From the NCBI RefSeq assembly GCF_017876495.1, contig NZ_JAGIOB010000001.1:744001-808000 (forward strand): 64,000 nt of DNA, given 5' to 3'. The stretch comes from Microlunatus capsulatus. Its GTDB lineage: Bacteria; Actinomycetota; Actinomycetes; Propionibacteriales; Propionibacteriaceae. Below the pieces are notes generated by a model, which was not told the DNA's origin, ran no database searches, and worked only from the letters and a program-made list of their open reading frames with translations. Below are positions 16,907 to 25,258 of the stretch, piece after piece. How positions within the stretch are numbered: the stretch's first letter is position 1; each line of letters starts with the position of its first letter. A program made the position numbers and the translations under genes.

Positions 16907-16912
16907 AGACTA
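16907..16912 (-). promoter_or_regulatory. -10 element for DUF4397-sortase operon
   Basis: TAGTCT on the minus strand, about 45 nt before the GTG at 16862. This would leave a short leader that includes the GGGGGATC ribosome-binding site. No good -35 is seen. Confidence 0.4.
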
Positions 16913-16966
16913 CCCCGGTCCCCGGGCGGCCACCGGGCGGACGCGGAACCCGTGGCCGGGCCGGCG

Positions 16967-17314
16967 TCAGCCGCCGTCGAGCTCGCGGCGCAGCCGGGCC
17001 GGCGCCTTGGTCCGCCACGCCTCGGTGACCAGCTCGGCCAGCTCGTCGACGTCGACCGCCTCCAGGCTCAGCAGCACGGCGGCGTACCCGTCGTAGTGCG
17101 GGGTCGTGGAGAAGACTTCCGGCCGGGCGGTGAGCAGGGCCTCCTTCTCGCCGAGGTCGGCCACCGGCAGCACGAGCCGCCCGTCGTCGTCCTCGGTGCG
17201 CACCCGCAGGAACCCCTTGCCGGCCACGAGGAAGCCGGGGGTGCCGTACCAGGTGCCCTCGGTGGTGCCGGGCAGGGCGAGCACGAGCCGCCGCAGGTCG
17301 TCGAGACTGGCCAC
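16967..17314 (-). CDS. MmcQ/YjbR-family protein
   Basis: 115 residues from the GTG at 17314, which lies 6 nt after a TACGGT hexamer; the open frame extends further upstream but runs antisense through the aldo/keto reductase. Family features are LVLALPGTTEGTWYGTPGF at the start, RPEVFSTTPHYDGYAAVLL in the middle and a C-terminal LVTEAWRTKAPARL. These small proteins have a CyaY-like fold and are described as DNA-binding or of unknown function. A second, divergent member lies at 58504. Confidence 0.85.
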   Translation of the reverse strand: MASLDDLRRLVLALPGTTEGTWYGTPGFLVAGKGFLRVRTEDDDGRLVLPVADLGEKEALLTARPEVFSTTPHYDGYAAVLLSLEAVDVDELAELVTEAWRTKAPARLRRELDGG

Positions 17315-17320
17315 CCGACC

Positions 17321-17326
17321 ACCGTA
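17321..17326 (-). promoter_or_regulatory. -10 element, leaderless YjbR-like gene
   Basis: TACGGT on the minus strand, 6 nt before the GTG at 17314. It is back-to-back with the +strand -10 at 17350-17355. Confidence 0.5.
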
Positions 17327-17349
17327 GACCCGGGGCTGGGGGCGGGCGC

Positions 17350-17355
17350 TAGGTT
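17350..17355 (+). promoter_or_regulatory. -10 element, leaderless aldo/keto reductase
   Basis: TAGGTT, 7 nt before the ATG at 17363. No ribosome-binding site lies between, consistent with a leaderless message. Confidence 0.6.
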
Positions 17356-17362
17356 CGGCGGC

Positions 17363-18244
17363 ATGACCGAGACCTCTTTCCCCGACGCCACCGTCGCCCT
17401 GGGCCCGTTCGCGGTGCACCGGCTGGGCTTCGGCGCGATGCAGCTGCCCGGCCCGGGTGTGATGGGCCCGCCGCGCGACCACGACGAGGCGGTGGCCGTC
17501 CTGCGGCGCGCCGTCGAGCTGGGCGTCGACCACATCGACACGGCGCAGTACTACGGCCCCGACGTCGCCAACGAGCTGATCCGCGAGGCGCTGCACCCCT
17601 ACCCCGAGGGCCTGGCCCTGGTCTCCAAGGTCGGCGCCGTCCGCGACGCCAAGGGCGGCTGGCCGCCCGCGCAGCAGCCGGCCGAGCTGCGGGCCGGCGT
17701 CGAGGACAACCTGCGGAGCCTCGGCGTCGAGCAGCTGGCCGCGGTCAACCTGCGGGTGCTGGACCCGATGCGCGGCTACACCCCGCCCCCGTTCGAGGAC
17801 CAGCTGGCCGAGATGGTGGCGCTGCGCGACGAGGGCAAGATCGCCGGCATCGGCGTCTCCAACGTCGACCTCGACCAGCTCGACACCGCGATCCGGCTGG
17901 CCGGCGTCGTCTGCGTGCAGAACGCCTACAGCCTGCTGGACCGCAGCTCCGAGCCGGTGCTGCAGCGCTGCGAGGCCGAGGGCATCGCCTTCGTGCCGTT
18001 CTTCCCCCTCGGCTCGGCCTTCCCCGGCACGCCGAAGGTGACCGAGAACGCCGCCGTGGTCGAGCTGGCCGACCAGCTGGGCGCCACCGAGGCCCAGGTC
18101 GGGCTGTCCTGGCTGCTGCACCACAGCCCGGTCATCCTGCTGATCCCCGGCACCAAGTCGCTGGCGCACCTGGAGGAGAACATGGCGACGCTGACGCTGC
18201 CGCTCACCGAGGACCAGGTCGCCGACCTGGAGAAGGCCGTCTGA
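17363..18244 (+). CDS. Aldo/keto reductase family oxidoreductase
   Basis: 293 residues from the ATG at 17363; the frame is open further upstream but that part overlaps the divergent gene. It has the TIM-barrel AKR pattern LGFGAMQLPG, DHIDTAQYYG (D59, Y64) and LVSKVG (K89). The fourth tetrad position, normally His, is Asn in AAVNLRVLD (about N129); VNLR-type members are known among E. coli YdbC-like reductases. NADPH-binding residues are expected in the C-terminal LIPGTKSLAHLEEN. It probably reduces aldehydes or ketones; the substrate is unknown. Its last 41 bases overlap, tail to tail, the end of the DksA-like gene. Confidence 0.9.
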   Translation: MTETSFPDATVALGPFAVHRLGFGAMQLPGPGVMGPPRDHDEAVAVLRRAVELGVDHIDTAQYYGPDVANELIREALHPYPEGLALVSKVGAVRDAKGGWPPAQQPAELRAGVEDNLRSLGVEQLAAVNLRVLDPMRGYTPPPFEDQLAEMVALRDEGKIAGIGVSNVDLDQLDTAIRLAGVVCVQNAYSLLDRSSEPVLQRCEAEGIAFVPFFPLGSAFPGTPKVTENAAVVELADQLGATEAQVGLSWLLHHSPVILLIPGTKSLAHLEENMATLTLPLTEDQVADLEKAV

Positions 18245-18596
18245 GCGCGGCGCACGCCACGCAGAGCCGCGCCTCGGGCCGGGCGCTCAGCCGCTCGTCG
18301 GGAATCGGCCGGCCGCACCGCTCGCAGACGCCGTAGCGGCCGGCCGCCAGCCGCTCCCCGGCGGCGGCGAGCTCGGCCAGCGTCTCCTCGACCCGGACCA
18401 GCAGGGCGTCGTCGCGGGCCTGGTCGAGGGAGACGGTGGAGCCCTCCGGGTCGTGCTCGTCGTCGGCGGAGGTGAGGCTGCGGGCGGTGCGCATCTGGTC
18501 GATCGCCGCCTCCAGGGCGTCGCGCTGCTCCTCCGCCTGCCGCCGGCGCTGCTCCAGCCGCTCGGCGGGCGACGGCTCGGGCCCGGGCTCGGTCAC
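18204..18596 (-). CDS. DksA/TraR-type zinc finger protein
   Basis: 130 residues from the GTG at 18596, 4 nt after the stop of the PHP gene. An N-terminal coiled coil (ERLEQRRRQAEEQRDALEAAI) precedes an acidic spacer and a C4 zinc finger with C91, C94, C112 and C115 (CERCGRPIPDERL, LCVACA), matching the dksA/traR zinc finger. Such proteins act in the RNA polymerase secondary channel or are of unknown role in actinomycetes. The tail is Arg/Pro-rich. The gene end overlaps the convergent reductase by 41 bp. It is co-transcribed with the PHP gene. Confidence 0.85.
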   Translation of the reverse strand: MTEPGPEPSPAERLEQRRRQAEEQRDALEAAIDQMRTARSLTSADDEHDPEGSTVSLDQARDDALLVRVEETLAELAAAGERLAAGRYGVCERCGRPIPDERLSARPEARLCVACAALRRPSPGRRPGPR

Positions 18597-18600
18597 GGCC

Positions 18601-19446
18601 TCAGGCCACCCGGGCGGCCATCCGGGCGCTGATCTCGGCGAACACCGACGGGTCGGTCGTGTTGACGCCGAGGTCGTGGTCGACCTTGCCGGTGCCGTGG
18701 TAGTCGCTGGAGCCGGTGGCCAGCAGGTCGAGCTCGCGGGCCAGCACCCGCAGCCGGTGCCGGGTGGCCCGGTCGTGGTCCTGGTGCTCGACCTCGAGCC
18801 CGTCGAGGTGGTGCTCGGCCGCCAGGTCGGCGAGGAGCGCGGGGGGCAGCACGTGCTCGCGCCCCCGGCCCCACGGGTGGGCGATGACGGCGACGCCACC
18901 CGCGCCGCGGACGAGGTCGATGCCCCGCGCCAGGTCGATGGCGTAGCGGTGGACGTGCGCCGGGCCGCCGTCGTAGAGGTAGCGGTCGAAGGCCTCGGTG
19001 CGGTCGTGCACGTGCCCCGCCTCGACGAGCGCGTCGGCGATGTGCGGGCGCCCGACCGAGGGGCTGTCCCCGACGAAGCGCATCACCGCCTCCTCGCTGA
19101 CGCCGACCCCCAGCGCGTCGAGCTTGGCCAGCACCCCCGCCAGCCGCCCGGTGCGGCCCTCCCGGACCCGCTCCATCTCCCGCGCCAGCTCCGGGTCCGC
19201 CGGGTCGACGCCGTACCCGAGCAGGTGCACGCTGCTGCCCGACTGCGCGCACGACAGCTCGAGCCCGCGGACCACCTGGATGCCGACCCGCTCCCCCGTC
19301 GCCACCGCCACGTCGAGCCCGTCGAAGGTGTCGTGGTCGGTCAGCGCGACGACGTCGAGCCGCGCCCGCACCGCCTGCTCGACGAGCTGCTCAGGGGTGT
19401 CGGTGCCGTCGGACGTCGAGGAGTGGGTGTGGAGGTCGATCCGCAT
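18601..19446 (-). CDS. PHP-domain metal-dependent phosphoesterase
   Basis: 281 residues from the ATG at 19446, 7 nt after a TAGGTC hexamer. PHP motifs: I DLHTHSSTSDGTDTPE, III LTDHDTFDG, then HPWGRGREH and GSSDYHGTGK. This matches the TrpH/YciV-like family (Rv0269-type), which hydrolyses 3',5'-bisphosphonucleotides or 5' ends of short RNA. Metal-binding His/Asp residues all appear intact. It heads a two-gene unit with the DksA-like protein. Confidence 0.88.
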   Translation of the reverse strand: MRIDLHTHSSTSDGTDTPEQLVEQAVRARLDVVALTDHDTFDGLDVAVATGERVGIQVVRGLELSCAQSGSSVHLLGYGVDPADPELAREMERVREGRTGRLAGVLAKLDALGVGVSEEAVMRFVGDSPSVGRPHIADALVEAGHVHDRTEAFDRYLYDGGPAHVHRYAIDLARGIDLVRGAGGVAVIAHPWGRGREHVLPPALLADLAAEHHLDGLEVEHQDHDRATRHRLRVLARELDLLATGSSDYHGTGKVDHDLGVNTTDPSVFAEISARMAARVA

Positions 19447-19764
19447 GCCCCCAGACCTACCATGGCGCGCTGACAAGCCCAGCCCTCACCAGTCTCGCGT
19501 CGGAAACGCTGACGGGCGCCAGCTGAGTCCCAGCCCACCCCTCAGCATTTCCCGACCCGGCACCCGGACCGCGCGCCGCCGGAGTGAGGAGGAGCCGGTG
19601 GACACGCTCTTCCTCCACCGGCGACGACGAAGCCGGCGGGTCAGAGCGCGGTCCGCGTCCGAGCGGAGCGAGGACAGACAAGGCGCGCGACGACGAACAC
19701 GGCGGACCCGAGCGCGGTCCGCGTCCGAGCGGAGCGAGGACCAACAACACAGCAGCGAGGACCG
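19447..19764. other. Intergenic region, 318 bp, carrying repeat copy A
   Basis: It lies between the PHP start and the glutamate dehydrogenase stop. The first ~115 bp show the PHP promoter and nothing else. The rest is structured repeat copy A plus an extra half module. Frames that read through (…EEPVDTLFLHRRRR…) are not conserved in frame with the other copies, so no gene is called. Confidence 0.7.
19566..19742 (+). repeat. Structured dispersed element, copy A plus tandem half-module
   Basis: Outer arms: GGACCGCGC (19566-19574) pairs with GCGCGGTCC at about 19646-19654; GCCGCCG pairs with CGGCGG. Between them lie TGAGGAGGAG, an apical hairpin GCCGGTGGA/TCCACCGGC (19594-19602 with 19614-19622) and GACGACGAA. 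CCGAGCGGAGCGAGG closes the unit. A second copy of the 3' half (19683-19742) follows without the hairpin. Three full sister copies are at 38765-38873, 38885-38994 (both minus) and 48837-48944. Confidence 0.85.
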
Positions 19765-22700
19765 TCACACAGCCGGCAAGAGAGCCCGCGCCACCCTCAG
19801 CCCGACGGAGACCCGGGCCAGGTCGGCCCGCCCGCTGCAGATCTGCCGCAGCGTGGTGACCGAGGTGGCGACCCCGGGCACCGAGCGCTCCCAGTCCCGG
19901 ACGACCTGCTCCGGGTCGCGGGCCGGGCCCTCGCCGCGCGGCCCGGCGTGGCCGAGCGCCTCGGCGGTCAGCCCGGCGTGCACGGCGTGCAGGTCGTCGC
20001 GCAGGGCGGCGCGGGCCATCGTCTGCCAGCGGTCGGCGCGGGGCAGCTCCAGCACCCGGCCCAGCAGCCGGTCGAGGCCGAGCCGCTGGCCGAGGGTGAA
20101 GTGCACCGCGGCCACCTCCAGCAGGTCCTGCCCGGTGCGCGCGGTCGTCTGCACCACCGACAGCGCGGCGTAGGCCGGGGGCAGCACCGCGATCCGCAGC
20201 GCCAGCTCCTCGGGCACGCCGGCGTCGCGGTAGCGCCGCAGCCGCTTCTCGAAGGCCTCCCGCTCCCGGCCCGCCAGCACCTGCGGGAGGACGGCGCGGA
20301 CCTCGGTGACCCCGGCCGCCAGCTCGTCGACGGCCGCCTGGACGTCGACGCGGCGGCGCCGGTTGAGCAGCCAGCGGGTGGCCCGCTCGACGAGGGTCCG
20401 GACCTCCAGCCGCAGCGTCGTCTGGACCGCGGCGTCGACCTGGTGGTCCAGGCCGGCGACGGCCTCGTCCAGCTCGGCGGCGCCGAAGACCGCCCGGGCC
20501 GCGGCGTGGGCCAGGATCACCTCCGCCGCCGTCGCGCCGTTCTCCCCGGACAGCCGGTGGAAGCAGGTGATGCCGGCGGTGTCGACGAAGCGGTTGACCG
20601 CGACGGTGGTGATGATCTCGCGGTGCAGCCGGTGGCTCCGCATCTGCTCGGCGTACCTCTCGCGCAGGGGGCGGGGGAAGTAGCCGACGAGGTCGCGGGC
20701 GAGGTAGGGGTCGTCGGGCAGGTCGGAGCGCTCGACCTCGCTCTCCAGCACGATCTTGGTGTAGGCCAGCAGGGTCGCGAGCTCCGGCGCGGTCAGCCCG
20801 GCCTTGTTCTGCCGCCGCTGCTCCAGCTCCTCCTCCCCGGGCAGCGCCTCCAGCGCGCGGTCCAGCAGCCCCTGGTCCTCCAGCCGCTCGATCCAGTCCT
20901 CGTGCACGCCGGCCATCGAGTGGGCCTGCTGCACGCTGTTGGCCAGCGCGAGGTTCTGGGTGCGGTTGTGGGCCAGCACCAGCCGGGCGACCTCGTCGGT
21001 CATGGACGCCAGCAGCGCGTCCCGGTCGGGCAGGCTCAGCCGACCGGCGGCGACGTCGGCGGCCAGCAGGACCTTGATGTTGACCTCGTGGTCGGAGGTG
21101 TCGACGCCGGCGGAGTTGTCGATGAAGTCGGTGTTGATCCGGCCGCCCGCCGCGGCGTACTCGATCCGGCCGCGCTGGGTGAGCCCCAGGTTGCCGCCCT
21201 CGCCGACGCAGCGGGCCCGCAGCTCCCCGCCGTCGACGCGCAGGCCGTCGTTGGCCTTGTCCCCCACCTGGGCGTGGGTCTCCTGCGCCGACTTCACGTA
21301 GGTGCCGATGCCGCCGTTCCAGAGCAGGTCGACCGGCGCCTTGAGGCAGGCGCTGATCAGCTCCTGCGGGGGCAGCGCGGTGACGTCGTCGGCCAGCCCC
21401 AGCACCTCCCGGACCTGGGGGCTGACCGGGATCGACTTCAGCGTCCGCGGGTAGATCCCGCCGCCCTCGCTGAGCAGGCCTGCGTCGTAGTCGGCCCAGC
21501 TGGAGCGCGGCAGGGCGAACAGCCGCTCCCGCTCGGCGAAGCCGCGCTCGGGGTCCGGCTGCGGGTCGAGGAAGACGTGCCGGTGGTCGAAGGCGGCGAC
21601 CAGCCGGGTGTGCCGGCTCAGCAGCATGCCGTTGCCGAAGACGTCGCCGCTCATGTCGCCGATGCCGACGCAGGTGAAGTCGTCGACGGCCGGGTCGAGG
21701 CCCAGCTCGCGGAAGTGCCGAGTGACCGACTCCCAGGCGCCCCGCGCGGTGATGCCCATCGCCTTGTGGTCATAGCCGGCCGAGCCGCCGGAGGCGAAGG
21801 CGTCACCCAGCCAGAAGCCCGACTCGACCGAGATGGCGTTGGCGATGTCGGAGAACGTCGCCGTGCCCTTGTCGGCGGCTACGACGAGGTAGGGGTCGTC
21901 GCCGTCGTAGCGGACCACGTGCTCCGGGTGCACGACGGCGCCGTCGACGAGGTTGTCGGTGAGGTCCAGCAGGCTGGTGATGAACAGCTGGTAGCAGGCG
22001 ATCCCCTCGGCCAGCCAGGCGTCGCGGTCGCTGCCCGGGTCGGGCAGCTGCTTGGGGTAGAAGCCGCCCTTCGCCCCGACGGGGACGATCACGGTGTTCT
22101 TGACCATCTGCGCCTTGACCAGGCCGAGCACCTCGGTGCGGAAGTCCTCGGCGCGGTCGGACCAGCGCAGCCCGCCGCGGGCGACGGCGCCGAAGCGCAG
22201 GTGAACGCCCTCGACCCGGGGGGAGTAGACGAAGATCTCGAACTGCGGGCGGGGCTCGGGCAGGTCGGGGATCTGCCGCGGGGCCAGCTTGACCGCCAGC
22301 GCCTGCCGGCCGGGGACGTAGTGGTTGGTCCGCAGCGCCGCGGCGAGGACGGCGAGGTAGGAGCGGACGATCCGGTCGTGGTCGAGGCTGGCCACGTCGT
22401 CCAGGGCCGCGGTGACCTCGGCCGTGACGGCCTCGACGCGGGCGGCGCGGCGCTCGTCGGAGAGCTCCAGCCGCGGGTCGAAGCGGGCCTCGAACAGCGC
22501 CACCAGCCGGCGGGCCAGGTCGGTGTTGGCCGACAGCGCCTGCGCCAGGTAGGCCTGGCTGTAGGGGCTGCCGGCCTGCTGCAGGTAGCGCCCGACCGCG
22601 CGCAGGATGCTCACCTGCCGCCAGTCCAGCCCCGCGCCGAGGACGAGGGCGTTGAAGCCGTCGGACTCGCTCCGCCCGGCGTAGGAGGCGGCGAAGGCGT

Positions 22701-24639
22701 CGGTGAAGCGCTCGCGGGCCTCCAGCGTCCAGTCCCGGCGGACGGCGTCGCGGCCGCCCGGCACGCTGAGGCCGAAGTCGTAGACGAAGGCCCGGTCCCC
22801 GCGCAGGCTCAGCTCGTAGGGCCGCTCGTCGATGACGTCGACGCCCAGCCGGGTGAGGTGCGGCAGGATCTTCGACAGCGACATGGAGGCGTCGCGGCGG
22901 AAGATCTTGAGCCGCAGGTCGGCCTCGTCGTCGGTGCGGACCGGCCGGTGCACCGCCATGGACATGCCGTCGCGCTCGCCGAGGGCGCCCAGCGCGGTGA
23001 GGTCGTCGAGGGCCTGCCCGGGGGCGTAGTCCTCCTTGTAGGACTCCGGCAGCGCGCTGGCCAGCAGGCTCAGCCGCTCCGCCTGCTCCGAGGCCCCGAC
23101 GAGGTCGGCGAAGGCGTCGTCCCAGGAGCGGGTGGCCAGCGTCAGCTCCTTCTCCAGGCCCCGGACGTCGATCGCGCCGAGCGGCTGGCCGACCGGCATC
23201 CGCAGCACGAAGTGCAGCCGGGCCAGCACCGACTCGGTGACGCGCGCGGTGTAGTCGACGGTGCCGCCGCCGAGCCGGGCCAGCAGCAGGTCCTCCATCC
23301 GCCGGCGGACCGCGGTGGTGTAGCGGTCGCGGGGCAGGAAGACGAGGCAGGAGAGGTAGCGGCCGTAGGGGTCGGGCCGGACGAACATCCGGACCTGGCG
23401 GCGCTCCTTGAGGTGCGCGATCTTCTCCACCGTGCTGGCCAGCTCGTCCAGCGGGGTCTGGAACAGCTCGTCGCGGGGGTAGGTCTCCAGCACGTCGACG
23501 ACGGCCTTCCCGCCGTGGCTCTGCTCGTCGTAGCCGGTCAGCCGGAGGACGGCCTCGGTCTTCTGCCGCAGCACCGGCACCCGCGCGATGCTCTCGGAGT
23601 AGGCGCTGGAGGCGAACAGCCCGAGGAACCGGCGCTCGCCGACCACCCGGCCCTGGGCGTCGAAGGTCCGCAGGCCCAGGTAGTCCAGGTAGGCCGGCCG
23701 GTGCACCCGGGAGCGCGCGTTGTCCTTGGTGATGATCATCAGCAGGTGGTGGGTGCCGGGCTGCGGGAGCGCGTGGAAGGTGTCGGGCGCGTCCTCGTCC
23801 CCGCGCAGGATCCCCAGCCCGGTGCCGGGCACGACGGCGTAGCGCAGGTCGTCGCCCTCGCCCACGGCCACGTGCTCGCGGTAGCCGAGGAAGGTGAAGT
23901 GGTTGGCGTTGAGCCAGCCGATCAGCTCCTGGGCCAGCGCCGCCTCCTCGGTGCGGCCGCCGGTCAGCGCCGGGTCGCCGAGCAGCTCGGCGGTCTCGGC
24001 GGAGCGCTCGATCATCGGCCGCCAGTCCTCGACGGCGGCCCGGACCAGCGCGAGCACCTCCCGCAGGCCGCGGTCGAGGGCCGGGACGAGGCCATCGGGG
24101 TCCTCGGGCCGGGCGGGCGGCAGGATCTCCAGGTGCATCCAGGACTCGGCCAGCACGCCGGGCTGGGCGGCGGCCTCGCCCCGCTCGACGGCGACCAGCC
24201 CCCCGTCGGCGTCGCGGCGGACCAGGTACTGGGGGTGGAACACCTCGCGGACGCTCCAGCCCTGCCGGAGCACCTCCATGGTCAGGGAGTCGACGAGGAA
24301 GGGCTGGTCGTCGGTGACGACCTGGACGACGGTGGCGCCGCCCGCGGTCCAGCCGTCGTCGCCCTGCCGGGGGGTGCGGATGGTGACGACCGGCTCGCCG
24401 GGGCGGCGCTGCAGGGCCGCCCGGTAGTGGCTGGCGACCAGCCCCAGCAGGTCCTCGACGCTGCGGGAGTCGACGTCGACGGCATCCACGTGCCGGAAGT
24501 AGTGGTGCAGGAACACCTCGACCTGCTCCGGGTCCTGCCCCAGCTCGGCGGCCAGGGCCGCCCCGCGGGAGGCCACCGAGGCGATCTTGTCGTTCTTGTC
24601 CTGCTCGAGCTCCACGTCCGCCACCGTCACGTCCACCAT
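19765..24639 (-). CDS. gdh: NAD-specific glutamate dehydrogenase, large 180-kDa class
   Basis: About 1,624 residues, the usual size for this class (Rv2476c, Streptomyces GDH180). It oxidises glutamate to 2-oxoglutarate and ammonia with NAD. An ACT-like regulatory N-terminal half leads to the catalytic core with MVKNTVIVPVGAKGGFYPK (K about 857), GIGDMSGDVFGNGM and NGGIGTYVK, then a helical C-terminal domain. The start is ambiguous: ATG 24639 directly abuts GACGAGG, while GTG 24636 or 24630 has better spacing. In mycobacteria GarA inhibits this enzyme and PknG relieves it, and pknG is 12 kb away in this window. The gene stands alone on the minus strand. Confidence 0.95.
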   Translation of the reverse strand: MVDVTVADVELEQDKNDKIASVASRGAALAAELGQDPEQVEVFLHHYFRHVDAVDVDSRSVEDLLGLVASHYRAALQRRPGEPVVTIRTPRQGDDGWTAGGATVVQVVTDDQPFLVDSLTMEVLRQGWSVREVFHPQYLVRRDADGGLVAVERGEAAAQPGVLAESWMHLEILPPARPEDPDGLVPALDRGLREVLALVRAAVEDWRPMIERSAETAELLGDPALTGGRTEEAALAQELIGWLNANHFTFLGYREHVAVGEGDDLRYAVVPGTGLGILRGDEDAPDTFHALPQPGTHHLLMIITKDNARSRVHRPAYLDYLGLRTFDAQGRVVGERRFLGLFASSAYSESIARVPVLRQKTEAVLRLTGYDEQSHGGKAVVDVLETYPRDELFQTPLDELASTVEKIAHLKERRQVRMFVRPDPYGRYLSCLVFLPRDRYTTAVRRRMEDLLLARLGGGTVDYTARVTESVLARLHFVLRMPVGQPLGAIDVRGLEKELTLATRSWDDAFADLVGASEQAERLSLLASALPESYKEDYAPGQALDDLTALGALGERDGMSMAVHRPVRTDDEADLRLKIFRRDASMSLSKILPHLTRLGVDVIDERPYELSLRGDRAFVYDFGLSVPGGRDAVRRDWTLEARERFTDAFAASYAGRSESDGFNALVLGAGLDWRQVSILRAVGRYLQQAGSPYSQAYLAQALSANTDLARRLVALFEARFDPRLELSDERRAARVEAVTAEVTAALDDVASLDHDRIVRSYLAVLAAALRTNHYVPGRQALAVKLAPRQIPDLPEPRPQFEIFVYSPRVEGVHLRFGAVARGGLRWSDRAEDFRTEVLGLVKAQMVKNTVIVPVGAKGGFYPKQLPDPGSDRDAWLAEGIACYQLFITSLLDLTDNLVDGAVVHPEHVVRYDGDDPYLVVAADKGTATFSDIANAISVESGFWLGDAFASGGSAGYDHKAMGITARGAWESVTRHFRELGLDPAVDDFTCVGIGDMSGDVFGNGMLLSRHTRLVAAFDHRHVFLDPQPDPERGFAERERLFALPRSSWADYDAGLLSEGGGIYPRTLKSIPVSPQVREVLGLADDVTALPPQELISACLKAPVDLLWNGGIGTYVKSAQETHAQVGDKANDGLRVDGGELRARCVGEGGNLGLTQRGRIEYAAAGGRINTDFIDNSAGVDTSDHEVNIKVLLAADVAAGRLSLPDRDALLASMTDEVARLVLAHNRTQNLALANSVQQAHSMAGVHEDWIERLEDQGLLDRALEALPGEEELEQRRQNKAGLTAPELATLLAYTKIVLESEVERSDLPDDPYLARDLVGYFPRPLRERYAEQMRSHRLHREIITTVAVNRFVDTAGITCFHRLSGENGATAAEVILAHAAARAVFGAAELDEAVAGLDHQVDAAVQTTLRLEVRTLVERATRWLLNRRRRVDVQAAVDELAAGVTEVRAVLPQVLAGREREAFEKRLRRYRDAGVPEELALRIAVLPPAYAALSVVQTTARTGQDLLEVAAVHFTLGQRLGLDRLLGRVLELPRADRWQTMARAALRDDLHAVHAGLTAEALGHAGPRGEGPARDPEQVVRDWERSVPGVATSVTTLRQICSGRADLARVSVGLRVARALLPAV

Positions 24640-24680
24640 CCTCGTCGGGCGGCGCACGCCGCTGTGCGCCGGCCCTGCCG

Positions 24681-24686
24681 ACCCTA
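24681..24686 (-). promoter_or_regulatory. -10 element for glutamate dehydrogenase
   Basis: TAGGGT on the minus strand, about 42 nt before the start region, with a GACGAGG ribosome-binding site between. The region 24640-24774 is a divergent promoter region shared with the DUF2505 gene. Confidence 0.45.
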
Positions 24687-24774
24687 GTACCGCGCGGTGC
24701 GCGCGGGGCCCCTCGGCGCGGGTCGGCGGGCGGCGCAGCGGGGCAGCGCGGGGGTCGCTGCCATCATGGGGCGC

Positions 24775-25245
24775 ATGGACATCACCACGCGCCTCGAGTT
24801 CGCGGCCGCCCCGCCCGAGGTCTACGCCATGCTGACCGACGCCCAGTACCTCGACGAGGTGTGCCGGGCCACGGAGTCGACCAGCTACGACGTCGACGTC
24901 GAGGGCTCCACCACCCGCACCACCCGCTCCTTCCCGGCGCCGGACGCGGTGGCCCGCTTCGTGGGCGGCACGCTGACGGTGAGCGAGCAGACGGTCTGGG
25001 GCGCGGCCGGACCCGACGGCGCCCGCACCGGGGACCTCGAGATGACGGTCAAGGGCCAGCCCGTGAGCATGAAGGGCCGGCTGTCGCTGGCCCCCAGCGG
25101 CGCCGGCACCGTCGTCCAGCTGACCGGGGACCTCAAGGTCTCCATCCCGCTGCTGGGCAAGAAGCTGGAGCAGTCGTCCGCGCCCGCCGTGCTGGCCGGT
25201 TTCGGCAAGCAGCAGGAGGTCGGCAGCCGCTGGCTGGCCCGATGA
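24775..25245 (+). CDS. DUF2505 protein (SRPBCC-like fold)
   Basis: 156 residues from the ATG at 24775; ATG 24766 in the same frame is possible, but a CATCAT hexamer at 24762-24767 favours leaderless use of 24775. It starts DITTRLEFAAAPPEVYAMLTD and has TVKGQPVSMKGRLSL and a C-terminal ISIPLLGKK-type segment, the pattern of DUF2505. These have a START/Bet v1-like lipid-binding fold of unknown ligand. It is probably co-transcribed with corA 13 nt downstream. Confidence 0.85.
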   Translation: MDITTRLEFAAAPPEVYAMLTDAQYLDEVCRATESTSYDVDVEGSTTRTTRSFPAPDAVARFVGGTLTVSEQTVWGAAGPDGARTGDLEMTVKGQPVSMKGRLSLAPSGAGTVVQLTGDLKVSIPLLGKKLEQSSAPAVLAGFGKQQEVGSRWLAR

Positions 25246-25258
25246 CGGGACCGCTGGC

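Noticed and set aside
19584-19859. Open frames over repeat copy A reading EEPVDTLF and SERSED
   Set aside because: The sister copies read in different frames and the changes follow RNA pairing, not codons.
19948-24687. Very long open frame antisense to glutamate dehydrogenase
   Set aside because: A shadow of a high-GC gene; low-complexity Gly/Val/Arg content and no domain.
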